64,000 bases of DNA from Hofstenia miamia (taxonomy: Eukaryota > Xenacoelomorpha > Acoela): the NCBI GenBank assembly GCA_004352715.1, contig SCFE01000106.1, forward strand, positions 916,138-980,137, in the 5' to 3' direction. The notes below the pieces were generated by a model. It was not told the DNA's origin. It made no database searches and was given only the letters and a program-made list of their open reading frames with translations. Numbering within the stretch: position 1 is the first letter of the stretch; every line of letters starts with the position of its first letter. Both the position numbers and the translations under genes were made by a program. Positions 25,385-36,571 of this stretch are shown in pieces.

Positions 25385-26715
25385 TTACTTATGTCTTTAT
25401 TCAAAATTATACTGAAATTCAATATATTCATCTGTATAATTGATCTTAGAACATTAAATAGCATGGATATTAACACTAGAACTACCACGATTTTCATCAA
25501 TTTAACGGTGGCGAGATAGAAAGGAAAAAGCTCATTCAAAAATGTCAATTTATGAACTAATACTAGAAAAAAAACTACATCAAAAGTTTTAAAAATATTA
25601 ATTTCTTGCTTGACAGGGCATTACCACATCAGTTTAACGCTAGTTTGCTAGAAGTTTCTAGTTTGATTTTCATTACAGCCGTTAGATCTTGCTTGGAACT
25701 GCGAATGTTTGTTTTTTTTGAGGCAAAAAGTCATCAGAATAGTCCACTGCACATGGTGTATATTGTAAAAGGTTTCTCAGAATCTAATGCACTACAGCCT
25801 TAATGATTAAAAGAACTCATGATATGAGCAACCTTGTTTTGCTTACATTTGTATTTCGCTACACTAACCCCGGTTTCTGCTTTGATAAACTGGAGAATTT
25901 TCAATTTCTTAATTGAAAATTTTCTATCAGTCTTTATCGAGTTTCTTTAGTGTGACATTATGTCTATTGTCGCAATACCGTTCAGCTACCTTCTGGAGAA
26001 TACATGCGCAAAGTTAAACTTCAAATGATGTGCCTGTATCGACACCTAAGTAAGGAAACGGATTGAGGATATGCTTGCCCAAACCTGTAGTCTTTAAGCG
26101 TTATTATTTTTGCTGATTGATCATCAAAATGCAAGAAGAACATGATTTCTGAAACAGTGTTTTGGAGAACATTTCTTTAAGAATTGGATATCCATGCAAT
26201 TTTGACAAAAAAGAAGAAGATTGGTTGCAAATACCAAGAACACAATGTGCTTAAAGTAAAGATAGCTCTTCATCAATTTCCTCAAGGAAATTGTTCAATT
26301 AACTTCTTTTTTTTCTTCCAACTTTTACTTCAGTATAATCATTTTCATGTAAGTGTGAAAATAATGTGCCATACGGAACTGAATTTTGATCATAGGTGCC
26401 AATGCTTCAATATCAATGTGATATGATTTATGCATTTTAGGTAAAATGTAAAGTAGCGGCGAGTTGTAAGATTCATTTGAAAAGAAACAATGAAAAATAT
26501 AAATGAAGTAATCGACACTTCACAGTTGTGGTAGTTACCTGCGCTAATTATCCTCCCCCTCTTCCCTTAGTGCAGTACATTCAACATAATGTTTATAATT
26601 GTACTACCAGTATATTTCAAAAGATAGTAAACTAACTTTAGAAACTGTCATTCAATTTTATGGTTCGGGCGATTCTAGTGTTAGACCATCCTTAACATGT
26701 CAATTATGCAATAAA
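25385..26715. other. Unrecognised sequence between transposon pieces
   Basis: Slightly GC-richer than the window average around 25,600-26,100, with frames at 25,606-25,803 and 26,184-26,426 (plus strand) that I cannot assign. Given its setting it may be decayed transposon interior. Confidence 0.35.
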
Positions 26716-26719
26716 TACC

Positions 26720-26760
26720 CAGGCGCGGTTCTAGAGAGGGGGACGGACACCCCTTATTTG
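26720..26760 (+). repeat. hAT-like left terminus
   Basis: CAGGCGCGGTTCTAGAGAGG followed by GGGACGGACACCCCTTATTT is a strongly GC-rich block in AT-rich DNA. It has the form of a hAT-like terminus (CAGG.GCGG.TCTAG...). It points into the transposase-like frame that starts at 27,100, as a left end should. Confidence 0.5.
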
Positions 26761-27099
26761 TAAGAACTATCTAAACATTATATAAAATTGAAGATCTTTA
26801 TCTGAAAATTGTGTTTACATGTGATTTACAAAAGTCTATGAAATTTCAGAACTAATCAATGTAATTTCATAAACGAAACGCCATTATGAGGGCATGCAGT
26901 AATAAATTTGCATAAAATATTTATAAAATATTAGAGCAAAATATTCTTAAGAAAATTTTCACTTCTGTAAAACCAAAGACTAGTAATATCTAGTAGTCTC
27001 TGGTAAAAACTAACATGAAATCTGTTTTAAGAAAGTTTCAACATCGACTAACAGGTGACCTTTCTCGCATTTTGATAATCATTAAACTTTAAAAATTTA

Positions 27100-27621
27100 A
27101 TGAATTGCATATGTCTATTTTATAGTTTGTATCTCTCGATCCGAACTTCTTCCCGCTCACATCAAAAATATTTCAAGTTCCAAATACTAAAGACTAGAGA
27201 AAAAGACTTCAAGAATTTGCTAATATCCAAAAAGTTCCCTTATGCAAGAAAAAAAATATTTCTTCATTGTGATATCATGGCTTACTACTCATTTTGCAGC
27301 TATGCTCATAAGAACAACGATTTAAAAAAATTGATGCATATTTTTTACAAAATATTTCAAAAAAGGGAAATTTCAAGAAGAATGAATGGAAGGAAACATG
27401 CATCACCAACTACTTCTAAAGTGATAGCAAATATGGCAAAAAGTATAAAGGGAAACTATCAGCATTATCGAAGAAAGATTTGGACAAGTGTACCATCACT
27501 TGAAAAGACCAATCTGTGTTTTACAAACCATAAAATATAAACTTTTGAAATTTAGTATATTCAAGCCCAGAGGTTCCTACACCCACCAAATAATGAAAGT
27601 GGAAATCTGAGATTTCTTAGG
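27100..27621 (+). pseudogene. Decayed hAT transposase, TTF/ZMYM-type N-terminal region
   Basis: A 146-codon frame (27,100-27,540) is long for such AT-rich DNA. Its middle, CDIMAYYSFCSYAHKNNDL, has the C..C spacing and setting of the TTF-type zinc finger that opens many hAT transposases related to ZMYM1. A later stretch, GRKHASPTTSKVIANMAKS, sits where those proteins have the H..S..H finger half followed by an A-rich segment. After a stop, 27,565-27,621 reads AQRFLHPPNNESGNLRFL, matching the family's next landmark (LA.QG...RG.(N/D)(N/D)ES.NF..LL). The element end at 26,720 lies about 380 bases upstream. No catalytic domain was found. The assignment rests on recalled family patterns only. Confidence 0.45.
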
Positions 27622-27629
27622 TCATGAGG

Positions 27630-29005
27630 TGTATGCATCGGTTTAACTTAAGTGGTCCATTTACAAGAAACAAAGTAGTTGAAGATTATTTTTCTGCCAT
27701 TATCTAAGTACTAGGTATGGGAAAAATGGGAAAGTTTGCAAGAATCCCATTTTCCATTGAAAAAACCTAATACTTTTATATACTTCAAACACAGGAATAC
27801 ATTTAACACAAGTTTTCATCATAACATATGTGTTTCCATATCCAAGAATTCCCAAATTCTTAAAAAGATTTCAAAAAAATTGCTGTTTCTAGGGTTGCCA
27901 AGTAGCACAAACATGACATTCTATGCATGAAACAACCAAAATTGATCTTCACTCAATTTTAACTGTTTCTGCAAAATTTGAGTAAGTTAAAAATGAAAAA
28001 TTAATTGTTCCTAATTATGAAAGTTTATGATTTTCTAAAATAGAGATAAGCATTTTTAAAAACTTAGACGTTTACGCTTATACAACAAAATACTAGAAAT
28101 TTTACCACGTGGATTCTTTTATTTATAATATTACATTAATGGAATCATATTTATGTTAACACTTATTTTCGCTAATTTTTTTTATCTTGCTCGAATTTTT
28201 TAAATTTTGAAAGGCTTAAATTTCAATACCTGACTTGTGTGAACAAAATTAATTACTCTACCGTGTCTAGGAACATCATGATAACTTAAACATATTCGAT
28301 TGCAAATTTGAACTAAAATTTAAATATTGACATTTTATTTTAAATATTTTATTCTAAAAAATCTGACATGTGTTGAAAATTGTGTTGCTTCACTATGTTC
28401 AAGATACAAAATACCCATACACGATATATCCTGTGTCCTGTTCCAATAATACTGAACATGGATTTCTTTATAATATTCTACAATTCTCATATTTTTGTAT
28501 ATTTTATTATTCTGAATTAGTTTTTCTCAAAAAAATATAGAGCCTCATCATCTTAATGCAAAATTTCCGTTGGCTGTAGTGCAATTAAACGAAATGATTT
28601 CATGCCATTTATTTTCACTTGGTTAATGCCTTTAGATACTTAAATATTTCTATGCAGCAAGTGATTATTTTCTATCTATGTTAATGATCACAATGTATAT
28701 AGCTGATAGAAGATTTGGTTAACACATACATAATTGGTATTCTGTAATATTTTGGAAAGCGCACTTTCCATATACACACGATATATAGAATTAAACCTCG
28801 ACAATATGCTTTTTACGTAATAAAGGCGCAACAATGGACTCTATGCTTTCTTAACTCTCTGATAGCATAGGTATATACATTTTAGCCTATCGAGAAAAAA
28901 ACCATGACTCGACTCTAACCTAAAAAAGTATATATATATATTTGTAGTTGTTATTTTTCACCTAAAATATATACTGTTCTCCGTACTTAGTGTAATAATT
29001 TAAAA
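27630..29005. other. AT-rich non-coding DNA, nothing recognised
   Basis: Short frame at 27,736-27,930 without motifs. A TA-rich patch at 28,927-28,942. Possibly decayed interior of the hAT element at its left end. Confidence 0.45.
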
Positions 29006-29009
29006 CTTA

Positions 29010-29012
<3 letters not shown>

Positions 29013-29045
<33 letters not shown>

Positions 29046-29215
29046 TNNNNNNNNNNNNNNNNNNNNNNNNNNNNNNNNNNNNNNNNNNNNNNNNNNNNNN
29101 NNNNNNNNNNNNNNNNNNNNNNNNNNNNNNNNNNNNNNNNNNNNNNNNNNNNNNNNNNNNNNNNNNNNNNNNNNNNNNNNNNNNNNNTATATATATATAT
29201 ATATATATATATATA
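29013..29215. repeat. (TA)n microsatellite interrupted by a 141-N gap
   Basis: TA repeats at 29,013-29,044 and 29,188-29,215 flank N at 29,047-29,187. Confidence 0.95.
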
Positions 29216-29788
29216 CTATGCAGATGATCTGTGATGTGGAAGAAGTGCATTTGACCGTTGCAACATCGAATCTAAAGTTAATTTTTTTGTAAAACACTAT
29301 TCCTGCTTTTTCAGCAGTAGAAAGCATCTTTTGCTGGTACTTTTGAATACTTTGAAGCCCAAGCTGTGTCAAAATTTCATAAGAACATGTTTGGGAATAT
29401 GCATCGCAAACACACTTGATAATTGATAGTCAGTTGTTTGAAAGCTTGATTAATACGTCTGATATCCTCCCATAACTGTGTTATCAAAATATCTTGATTA
29501 CGTGAACATAGCAGTATTGGATGAATTTTCATAATGCAAGACCCAGTCAGACAATAAAAGTTTTGTCTTGTTATGCTATTAATTGTATTTCCAGCATGTC
29601 TTACAAATGACAAGAGAACAGCCTAATTTCACAATAATGAGCCAATAACAAAATATTGTCTATAAATAGAGACCCTCAAGACTCTCTGTCATTGCATTTT
29701 CCAAGAACTGCGCATTGCCCTCGTTTAGTTTCAGAGAGCTGGTGTTATTCTTGTGCAAGGCAAGCATACTAGCATTATTCTGAAATAA
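29216..29788. other. Open minus-strand frames of unknown origin upstream of a repetitive pseudogene
   Basis: Minus-strand frames at 29,377-29,613 and from 29,372 downwards contain readable stretches (for example ITQLWEDIRRINQAFKQL) that look once-coding, but I cannot assign them to a family. Likely mobile-element debris given the neighbour at 29,789. Confidence 0.3.
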
Positions 29789-30235
29789 ATGGCTTCAAAA
29801 GTTTGCAAAAATGACTGAATAAATTTGCAATATTTGTGGAGAATTCACATTGCTTTCCAATGGAGGCAATATTAGGGAAACTGTAAAAATATTTATAGAC
29901 AATATTTCAGGATTTCGGTAGGAGATCAAGATAAACATTGGGCTCCATATTTCATTTGTACGTCATGTAGCTCAAATTTATCAAGATGGTGGTATGGTAT
30001 AGGAAAGATGTCGTTCGCAATTCTAATGATTTGGCGAAAAAAAATATATAATTCGAATGACTATTATTTTTGCACTACTGATATTGACGAATATGAATAA
30101 AACATCATTTCATATCCCCCAAATATTCCATCGGTGATTAGACCTGTTCTCCATTGTGTTTCTTTGCATATTTCTACAGGCCTCATGGATCTTTCTGAAA
30201 AGGATTTCATTTCGACAGAGTTTGATAAAGCTTAA
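29789..30235 (+). pseudogene. Decayed copy of a repetitive CGE/GDQDK..W protein family
   Basis: The start MASKVCKND is followed, after a frame change, by ICNICGEFTLLSN. Next, after another frame change, come VGDQDKHWAPYFICTSC, then SRWWYG, MSFAILMIWRK, NDYYFC and SYPPNIPSVIRPV. I know this motif order from high-copy 'uncharacterized' proteins in many invertebrate genomes: C..CGE, GDQDK.WAPH..C..C, L..W..G, MPFAIPMVWREP..H..DCYFC, YPN.PSA.RPVPH. They are generally regarded as mobile-element-derived. The paired Cys/His sites suggest zinc binding; true function unknown. At least two frameshifts and a TAA after the YFC block make this a pseudogene. The minus-strand frame at 30,110-30,322 is its shadow. 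Confidence 0.7.
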
Positions 30236-30239
30236 ACTG

Positions 30240-31665
30240 AGAGTGATAAGAGTAGGGCCTGTCGGGCAGAGCAAATACTCGTACATAGGCTTTAAGCCAT
30301 AGTTCGTCAATGCAGCATACAAATATGAAGAAACTCGTTTTCCTAATGGGCGATTTTGCTATTATAAAAAATCCTGCTGTAGCAATAAATTGAAACGTGC
30401 TGGAAAAATTTCGAATTCAGATTCATGATCTGCGACCTTGAATTGCCTATATATAGCCTTTGTGTGTATGTGTGCTTAGGTTGAGGAAACATCATTTAAT
30501 TTCATGCGTTATAATGTCGTACAGATAGAAAAAGTATATAAACGTCAGTGTTTAGACACAGGAGCTAAACCAAAATTGGTAAACTATTTTTCTTTAAACA
30601 TTAACGCAAAATGATGGCCATTGCCTATGGTGATATTGCTTGCTCTAAAATAAATGCAATTATCATCATCATCTTATTGTTTGGATCTGAAAAAACAAAG
30701 TATCCCTAAAACAGCACACCCTAAACCGCTATGAGCAAAAATGGGATTGATTACTTAATTTACGTCAATTTTTAACCACAAACCTCAAAACCAGTTGCAG
30801 ACAACAGTTTATTTGACAGTACAATTAATCAATACATGCGGCCAGATGTCGTTAACTGAAATAATTACATTTGTATTTGACACGACTATGTGCTGAAAAG
30901 TTCCAAGAAAAATAGAAAGAAAAATTTATTTGTGGTTATCATGTTTCTTGTGAAATTTCAAACGACTAATAAATATTTCTGGCGGCAAGCTCAAGCTTCC
31001 TTTTGTGTCAATAACATTTAATCAGACGAAGTCAATTCAACTGCAGACGTTCTTTCTAAGAGCACTCTGTTGCAATTCAAAGCAAAGTGTGAAATTTGAA
31101 TGCAGAGTTCATATATTTTTGATATTAATTAATCGATTGACATTTTAATAACTATGCCCGAATTTAGACGAAATATGGTGTGAGAAAAGATTAGGTTCTT
31201 GATTCTGCCTATAACTAAGGAGTGCTTAATTTCTTATTAATAATACTACTAGGCTTTATTAAAATGTAGATAATTACAAAGTGAAAAAATAATATAAAAA
31301 TTTAATATTGTATTTTTGCAGTCATTGCCTAAGCATTAAAATATAATAAGTTTCGTATGAATTTTCCAAGAAATGAGATAAAAAATTACATCGTTTCTGT
31401 TTATCCAACTTAGGGTTTTCATAGTATTCAAAATTGTAGTTCAGCATTAAAAAGTTGATGATACTACTAGTTCAATTATAGTACCAATAATCAGTTGTGA
31501 TAGTTTGTCATGTTTATAATTTATACAAAATAGAATTTTAAATGAAGTATATTTATTAATTGACAAATATTCTTTAATTAATGAAAGCAACTTGTAATAT
31601 CATATAATATATGAAAGCATCGTTGTATGATGGATCATTTATCAATTTCTGTAAATTTTCAATAA
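30240..31665. other. AT-rich non-coding DNA, nothing recognised
   Basis: Possibly the decayed remainder of the pseudogene to its left, but no later landmark of that family was visible. Confidence 0.5.
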
Positions 31666-31671
31666 ATACCT

Positions 31672-31945
31672 TAACCTTAAACAGCATAGCGTCCGTTTTA
31701 AAGAACAAAGCGTTTTTCCCATTTACAAAGAATTTTCTCTAAGCCTATTTTCAAATTTGAAAAACTTTGGTACATGGGTAGGTCTATTGGGGAGCATACA
31801 TTAATGCAATGTTGACCATTTTTATTAAAGCTTATTGCCGTGGCAGAGATTATTAAATAGATTAACAAGTTTTCCTTGAAATTTCCGAATTTTTGAAAAA
31901 GATTTAAATTCTCTCCATACTTGGTGTTAATGTATTTAGAAGGTT
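31672..31945 (+). repeat. Dispersed repeat, copy B (partner at 1,535-1,770)
   Basis: Same-orientation copy of the repeat near 1.5 kb. It shares the left block AGCATAGCGTCCGTTTTAAA, the middle block TTTACAAAGAATTTTCTC and the right block TTTAAATTCTCTCCATA. It carries roughly 40 extra bases (about 31,860-31,895) absent from copy A. Divergence is substantial, so the family is old. Confidence 0.75.
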
Positions 31946-31949
31946 TTCC

Positions 31950-33295
31950 GTGGCTATAATAATGATCGATTACATTTTTTAATTATTTGAGAAATGTAAT
32001 AGGGCCAAAATAAACTATGAAATATATCAATTAAAAAATCCTTAAAATGCTTCAAGATATCAATAAGAAGATTTTCATAAGTGTACAATTGAATTAAAGT
32101 GAATACTAGAATATAGTATGAACTGGACGCGAGGACAGCTTTAGCTTAGGTATCACTAAGATCTGCTAAGTTATAATTTAAATATTGCTAGAAGCTATTC
32201 GGATGATTAAATATAATATATTGTTACCAAAAGTTATGATTGGTTTTTCAGAATTTCTCCTTATTCGTCTGAAATTGCAATTCTGTTTACTGCAATTCCT
32301 TCATTTTATTGATTTTGTCAATTCTGTAATTCACAATTCCTTGTCAGAATGCAGGGTGCATATAACATGGCAAAATTACATTCAAATTGCTGATTTTACT
32401 ACACACAATTATGCCTCAACTCTCCATAAATTCAATATTCTAGTAGCTTTTGAAAATATAGAAGTAAATGTGATCAGTTCTAAAATACCAAAATATGTAG
32501 AGTGATATAGCATCATTAAATATATTTTAGCTTTAACGTGTGGGCATTAATCTTAAATGTAATTATAAAATGAGAAAATTCAATTACATGTTCAAATATA
32601 TATCGCAATATATTTGTATCGACATCCAGAATCTATAATTTATATTTATATTTAGCAAAACACAACAAATATTATATCTTCAAAATATTTATAGTGCTAC
32701 ATTCATGTGATGGAAATTCATTTAAATTTTAGTCCTGAAATGATAGAGAAAAAAGTAAGAAGTAATAACAGAAATTTTTTTGTAAATTTAAAGGATATGG
32801 TTCTTTGTTAGTTAAAGTCATTAATAAAAGATAACTGCTAGACCAGACGGTTTTCCATCAGACCGTAAAAACTCGATATATTTAAAAAATATTTTGCTAA
32901 TAGATTGGAAATAAATTATTAATAAAAAGCTAATCATCATAATGGGAGGCATGACCTTAGAACAGCTAAATGTCAAAAGGCTGCAATCAGAAAAAATTAA
33001 ATTCGAAAGGTAAAAAGTGGAAATTATTATTAAAAATAAGTTAAATTATTAATTAGATTGCAATTTTCAAAGAAAAATAAAAATTAATAAATAACAACTA
33101 AAATAAAATAAATGGCGTAAGAATACATTCAGATGAGAAATCAGATGAAATCTAGAGATTTTTGGCAGTACTTGTACATTTTTGTTCAAATTCTAAGTCA
33201 GGCTTTCCGCATTTGTTCCAAATTAATAAACAGTAAACGATGAGACATTACGAAAACATGCTTTTAAAACATTTTCGTTAGATGCAGGAAATAAA
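31950..33295. other. AT-rich non-coding DNA, nothing recognised
   Basis: The plus-strand frame 32,185-32,505 (106 codons) has no recognisable motif and no splice context, so I do not call it a gene. Confidence 0.55.
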
Positions 33296-33300
33296 AACTT

Positions 33301-33351
33301 TTATTATTATTATTATAGCTATTATTACTATTATTATTATGCTTATTATTG
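33301..33351. repeat. Imperfect (ATT)n microsatellite
   Basis: ATT repeat with several interruptions. Confidence 0.9.
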
Positions 33352-33856
33352 TTTCTTTTGAAAAACAGATACTATAATGTAGTTGTTGCCAGTTTTAGAA
33401 GAAGATTACTATAAAATATATCAAAATCTACTTTTAGAATTTACATAAATTCATCAAAAGTCATATAATGTATTGCAATCATCAAATGTTTTCTATGCTA
33501 CAAAGATTGCTATGTTAACAATTGAATTTAATAAATTGCTTTTTATGTTGCCAGATAAAGCCATGAATTACGGTTAAGGTAGTAATTCTTCATGTTTGAG
33601 AAAATACATTTACAAACCTAATGATCGAAAACTATGATCTGTCAACACAATCAATGAGAGAGAAATATTGATTTCATATCTCCAATTATAATTAGAGCTA
33701 CTGTCAATAATATACATCGCCCCAATTGACTGGCCATCTGCAGCCCGATCATTTTACAAACGCATATATGACTTGTGTTCTCAATTTTCCAGTCCTGTCA
33801 AATGATAATTTACTAATAACAAACACATTTTGTATAGTCTGTGTAGTGAACAGTAA

Positions 33857-33857
<1 letters not shown>

Positions 33858-33888
<31 letters not shown>
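33858..33888. repeat. (TA)n microsatellite
   Basis: Uninterrupted TA repeat. Confidence 0.95.
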
Positions 33889-33894
33889 GCTCCA

Positions 33895-35935
33895 TCAACT
33901 GGACGTACAACGTTCAATTGACTTCCATTTTAAGAACTATTATATGAACTTTTTCATGAATGCCATTGCTTCCAATATTTCCCTTTATATTCATTAAATG
34001 TTGCTTAAAACTTCTAGATAATGGATCTATTGACTCCAGATTGGTTTCAGAGTTGAAAAATCTTTTCCTTAGTCATGTAAATTTCTATGTTTTAGAATCT
34101 CTATATGAATTTGGAGCACTACGATGGCTACAATTTTTTATTTTCAAGCATTGTTGGTAATTATGGGTGTTCCCAATTGTATACCGTTTTCACTACTATA
34201 GAGAGCATTGCTGCGCTTGTAATACTTCAAAACCTTAAATTAATTCCAAGTATTCCCATAGCTCCATAACTAAGGAATGAGCGATATTATGAAGCAGGTA
34301 GACGACATTTCTTTATCTTTATTTTTTCAACGAACTGAATCTGATTTCATTAAATTGGACTTCATTTCAGACGAGATTCAGATTGAGATCTGTATTATTA
34401 TATTGTACGTTGACAAATTTAATTGCTCAACAAGTAAAATCTAAAATCCAAAGCGTAAACTTTGACAATGGGGCTGGGTCCCTAATCGAAACAAACAAAG
34501 TGGACAGTGCACGTCTGAGCACGCACACGAGTATACTTCTGATTGAAATTAAATATAAACATCTACAAATGAAATTTAGTTAATCTAACTAAGCACTACC
34601 TATCAAAAATTGTCTTAGACTTCGACTACGAAAACGTTAAAAATTATGTAGATATATTTGAAATACACATTTAATTTACTGGCTCAATAAGTAATAATAA
34701 TTTCAGTTTTATGGGTACTCTATTTTGTCCTCATTATAGTTATTGAAAAACTTCAAAAATACATTAATGTACTGAAATAACTTGTAAATTTCTTACAAAT
34801 TCTGATTTGTACGAAATTAAATTATGCGTAATAATACTTACAAATAACATGTAAATCTTTGATAACATAAATTATTGCTTTATCACTTTATTTGGGAAAT
34901 TTATAGTATCTATATCTGATACGTGTATATTTTAAGCAGAGAAATAACTTGTCTGCTAAAACAAGAAAATACACGGTGAATAATATCAAAGTCATTTTGA
35001 ATATAACGTTAACACGTCAATGTTACAATGTCGTTTCCACTTGTTTTATACATAAAATTGTTTGTCACAAACAATTTTCTTATCGCAATGTTAGTCAATT
35101 AAGAAAAAATTCGATTCAGAAATTCAAAGTTTTTTAAATTTGCAATGAAATAATAATAATAATCTTTAATTAAATTCGTAATAAAATTAATTGAATAAAG
35201 CTTATTTTTTAAAGTTTGACACTAAAATCTACAACAACAGTATGCAATATATATATGCCCTTCAAAAGAATACCATGTAAACATTTGCAATTGAAAGCAA
35301 ATGAAGATTCACTTAAACAAAATGTTTTTGCTGTTAACAGAATTTAATTCTACCTCCGTTTTCTTAACTTAGCCTTAAAAATAATATGATTCAAAACTGT
35401 TAATCAGATAAACAAAATAATTTTTACAGATAAAATAATTCTTGTTGCTTAAATTTTATATATTTCAAACGATTGACAGACACGGATCTTTTTAAATATG
35501 TGAATGCTGTATGCAATAATATTAAGTTCAGCTTAGTGTTTTCATGATATTAAGAATGATAGGTTACCAACTAGATAGTTTATGATGAATGATGTATTGA
35601 AAATGTACAGGGTATTCAAGGTTTGTATGTATGCGATATCACCACTGGAAAATGCGTTTTCATAGTTCAATTTCTTGTTTTGTAATTTTTCTGAAATACT
35701 TTAGACAAAGGTAAGCGAATAATAAAAGAAATATAAAGTTTTTAAATAATATATAATAAATTGTTCTCATATGTAGCGAATATTATTTTTTATATTATAA
35801 AAAAATATATTAGCTATATAATAATATTTAAACAAAATAGTGTCCGCAACTGACAATTGAAACTGTAAATTTACAATATTTTGAGGGCTTATCTTGGAAA
35901 TTGCAATAAATTAGCTAGTTTAAAATTTATTATAG
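33895..35935. other. Probable intron / non-coding DNA of the minus-strand gene
   Basis: Sequence downstream (minus strand) of the donor at 35,941. I searched for the next exon and could not support one. A GC-richer patch at 34,440-34,545 is unexplained. Confidence 0.4.
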
Positions 35936-35941
35936 TCTTAC

Positions 35942-36165
35942 CTGGTGCAGCAATAGGTCCTTCTTGCATTTCAATTTTGGTTAATGTAACAGGTGTTGTA
36001 CTGCTTTTCACAAGTGAACTTATTGAGTAGACACACACCATAATGGCTCCTCCAAACAAAGCAATGTATATGACAGCAATAAGAAATCTGAGGGCAACGT
36101 GCTCCATTATCCCCAACTTGCCATCTTCGGTTTCGTCTGAATCAGATTTTCCGACCATAATCTTC
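35942..36165 (-). CDS. Exon of a membrane protein, possible PACC1/TMEM206-like chloride channel
   Basis: The exon is bounded by an acceptor (TTTAATTTAG, AG at 36,167-36,166) and an excellent donor CAG|GTAAGA (GT at 35,941-35,940). Counting from the ATG at 36,158, residues 1-15 are acidic and polar (KSDSDETEDGK), residues 21-46 form one hydrophobic segment (ALRFLIAVIYIALFGGAIMV), and the extracellular-type stretch that follows holds TTPVTL and ends at APG. Human PACC1 shows a similar order and spacing from memory: a short N-terminus, TM1 with IY then VY, 28 residues from IY to PV, then a Pro-Gly. PACC1 is a trimeric two-TM proton-activated chloride channel of plasma membrane and endosomes. No second TM or pore exon was found, so the family call is tentative; the exon itself is well supported. 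Confidence 0.6.
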
Positions 36166-36510
36166 CTAAATTAAATTGAAACTGTTATCTCAAGATTTTA
36201 TCATATTTGTTTAAGTACCAAACGCTTGTTTTCTTGACATTTTGCATCATGCGTTTGTTTTTAACAGCATTAATTGACATAGCTTTCCGTTAGATGGGGC
36301 TTTCATTCATAAGCATGAAATAGCCAATCAAATAAGAACTCACTGTTCGCTAGATGGCATTTTCCCAATCCAATACATCAATTTCCAATCAACTCAAATC
36401 TATCAACAAAATTAACTTTCTGATTTTTTTGCTACCTATCATTTACAGTTATGCAACAATGTCTGCTTTGGTTATTTACCTTTGAGAATTTTTTTCAGGA
36501 GCAAGCTTAC

Positions 36511-36569
36511 CTGTCTCTACAGCTGTCCATTTTTGTGATTATTTGACGGCCTTCTTCAATACAATAATT
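36511..36569 (-). CDS. Preceding exon of the same membrane-protein gene
   Basis: A 59-base exon between acceptor ATTTCAG (AG at 36,571-36,570) and donor ACAG|GTAAGC (GT at 36,510-36,509). It reads NYCIEEGRQIITKMDSCRD plus a split Arg codon. The 345-base GT-AG intron joins in phase to the next exon, giving DSCRDRKIMVGK. The frame is open throughout, and the ATG at 36,530 has a good Kozak setting (AAAATGG). Translation could therefore start here or in an unseen earlier exon. In-phase joining at two independent signals makes a chance pairing unlikely. Confidence 0.55.
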
Positions 36570-36571
36570 CT

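Noticed and set aside
30110-30322. 70-codon minus-strand frame (MYAALTNYGLKP...)
   Set aside because: It lies antisense to the recognised CGE/GDQDK..W pseudogene and has no motif of its own.
32185-32505. 106-codon plus-strand frame with hydrophobic N-terminal half
   Set aside because: No family resemblance and no flanking gene signals. The hydrophobicity follows from T-rich codons.
33700-33795. GC-richer patch as a further exon of the minus-strand membrane-protein gene
   Set aside because: An acceptor-like TTTGACAG exists, but the frame needed to continue from the 35,942 donor hits a stop after three codons.
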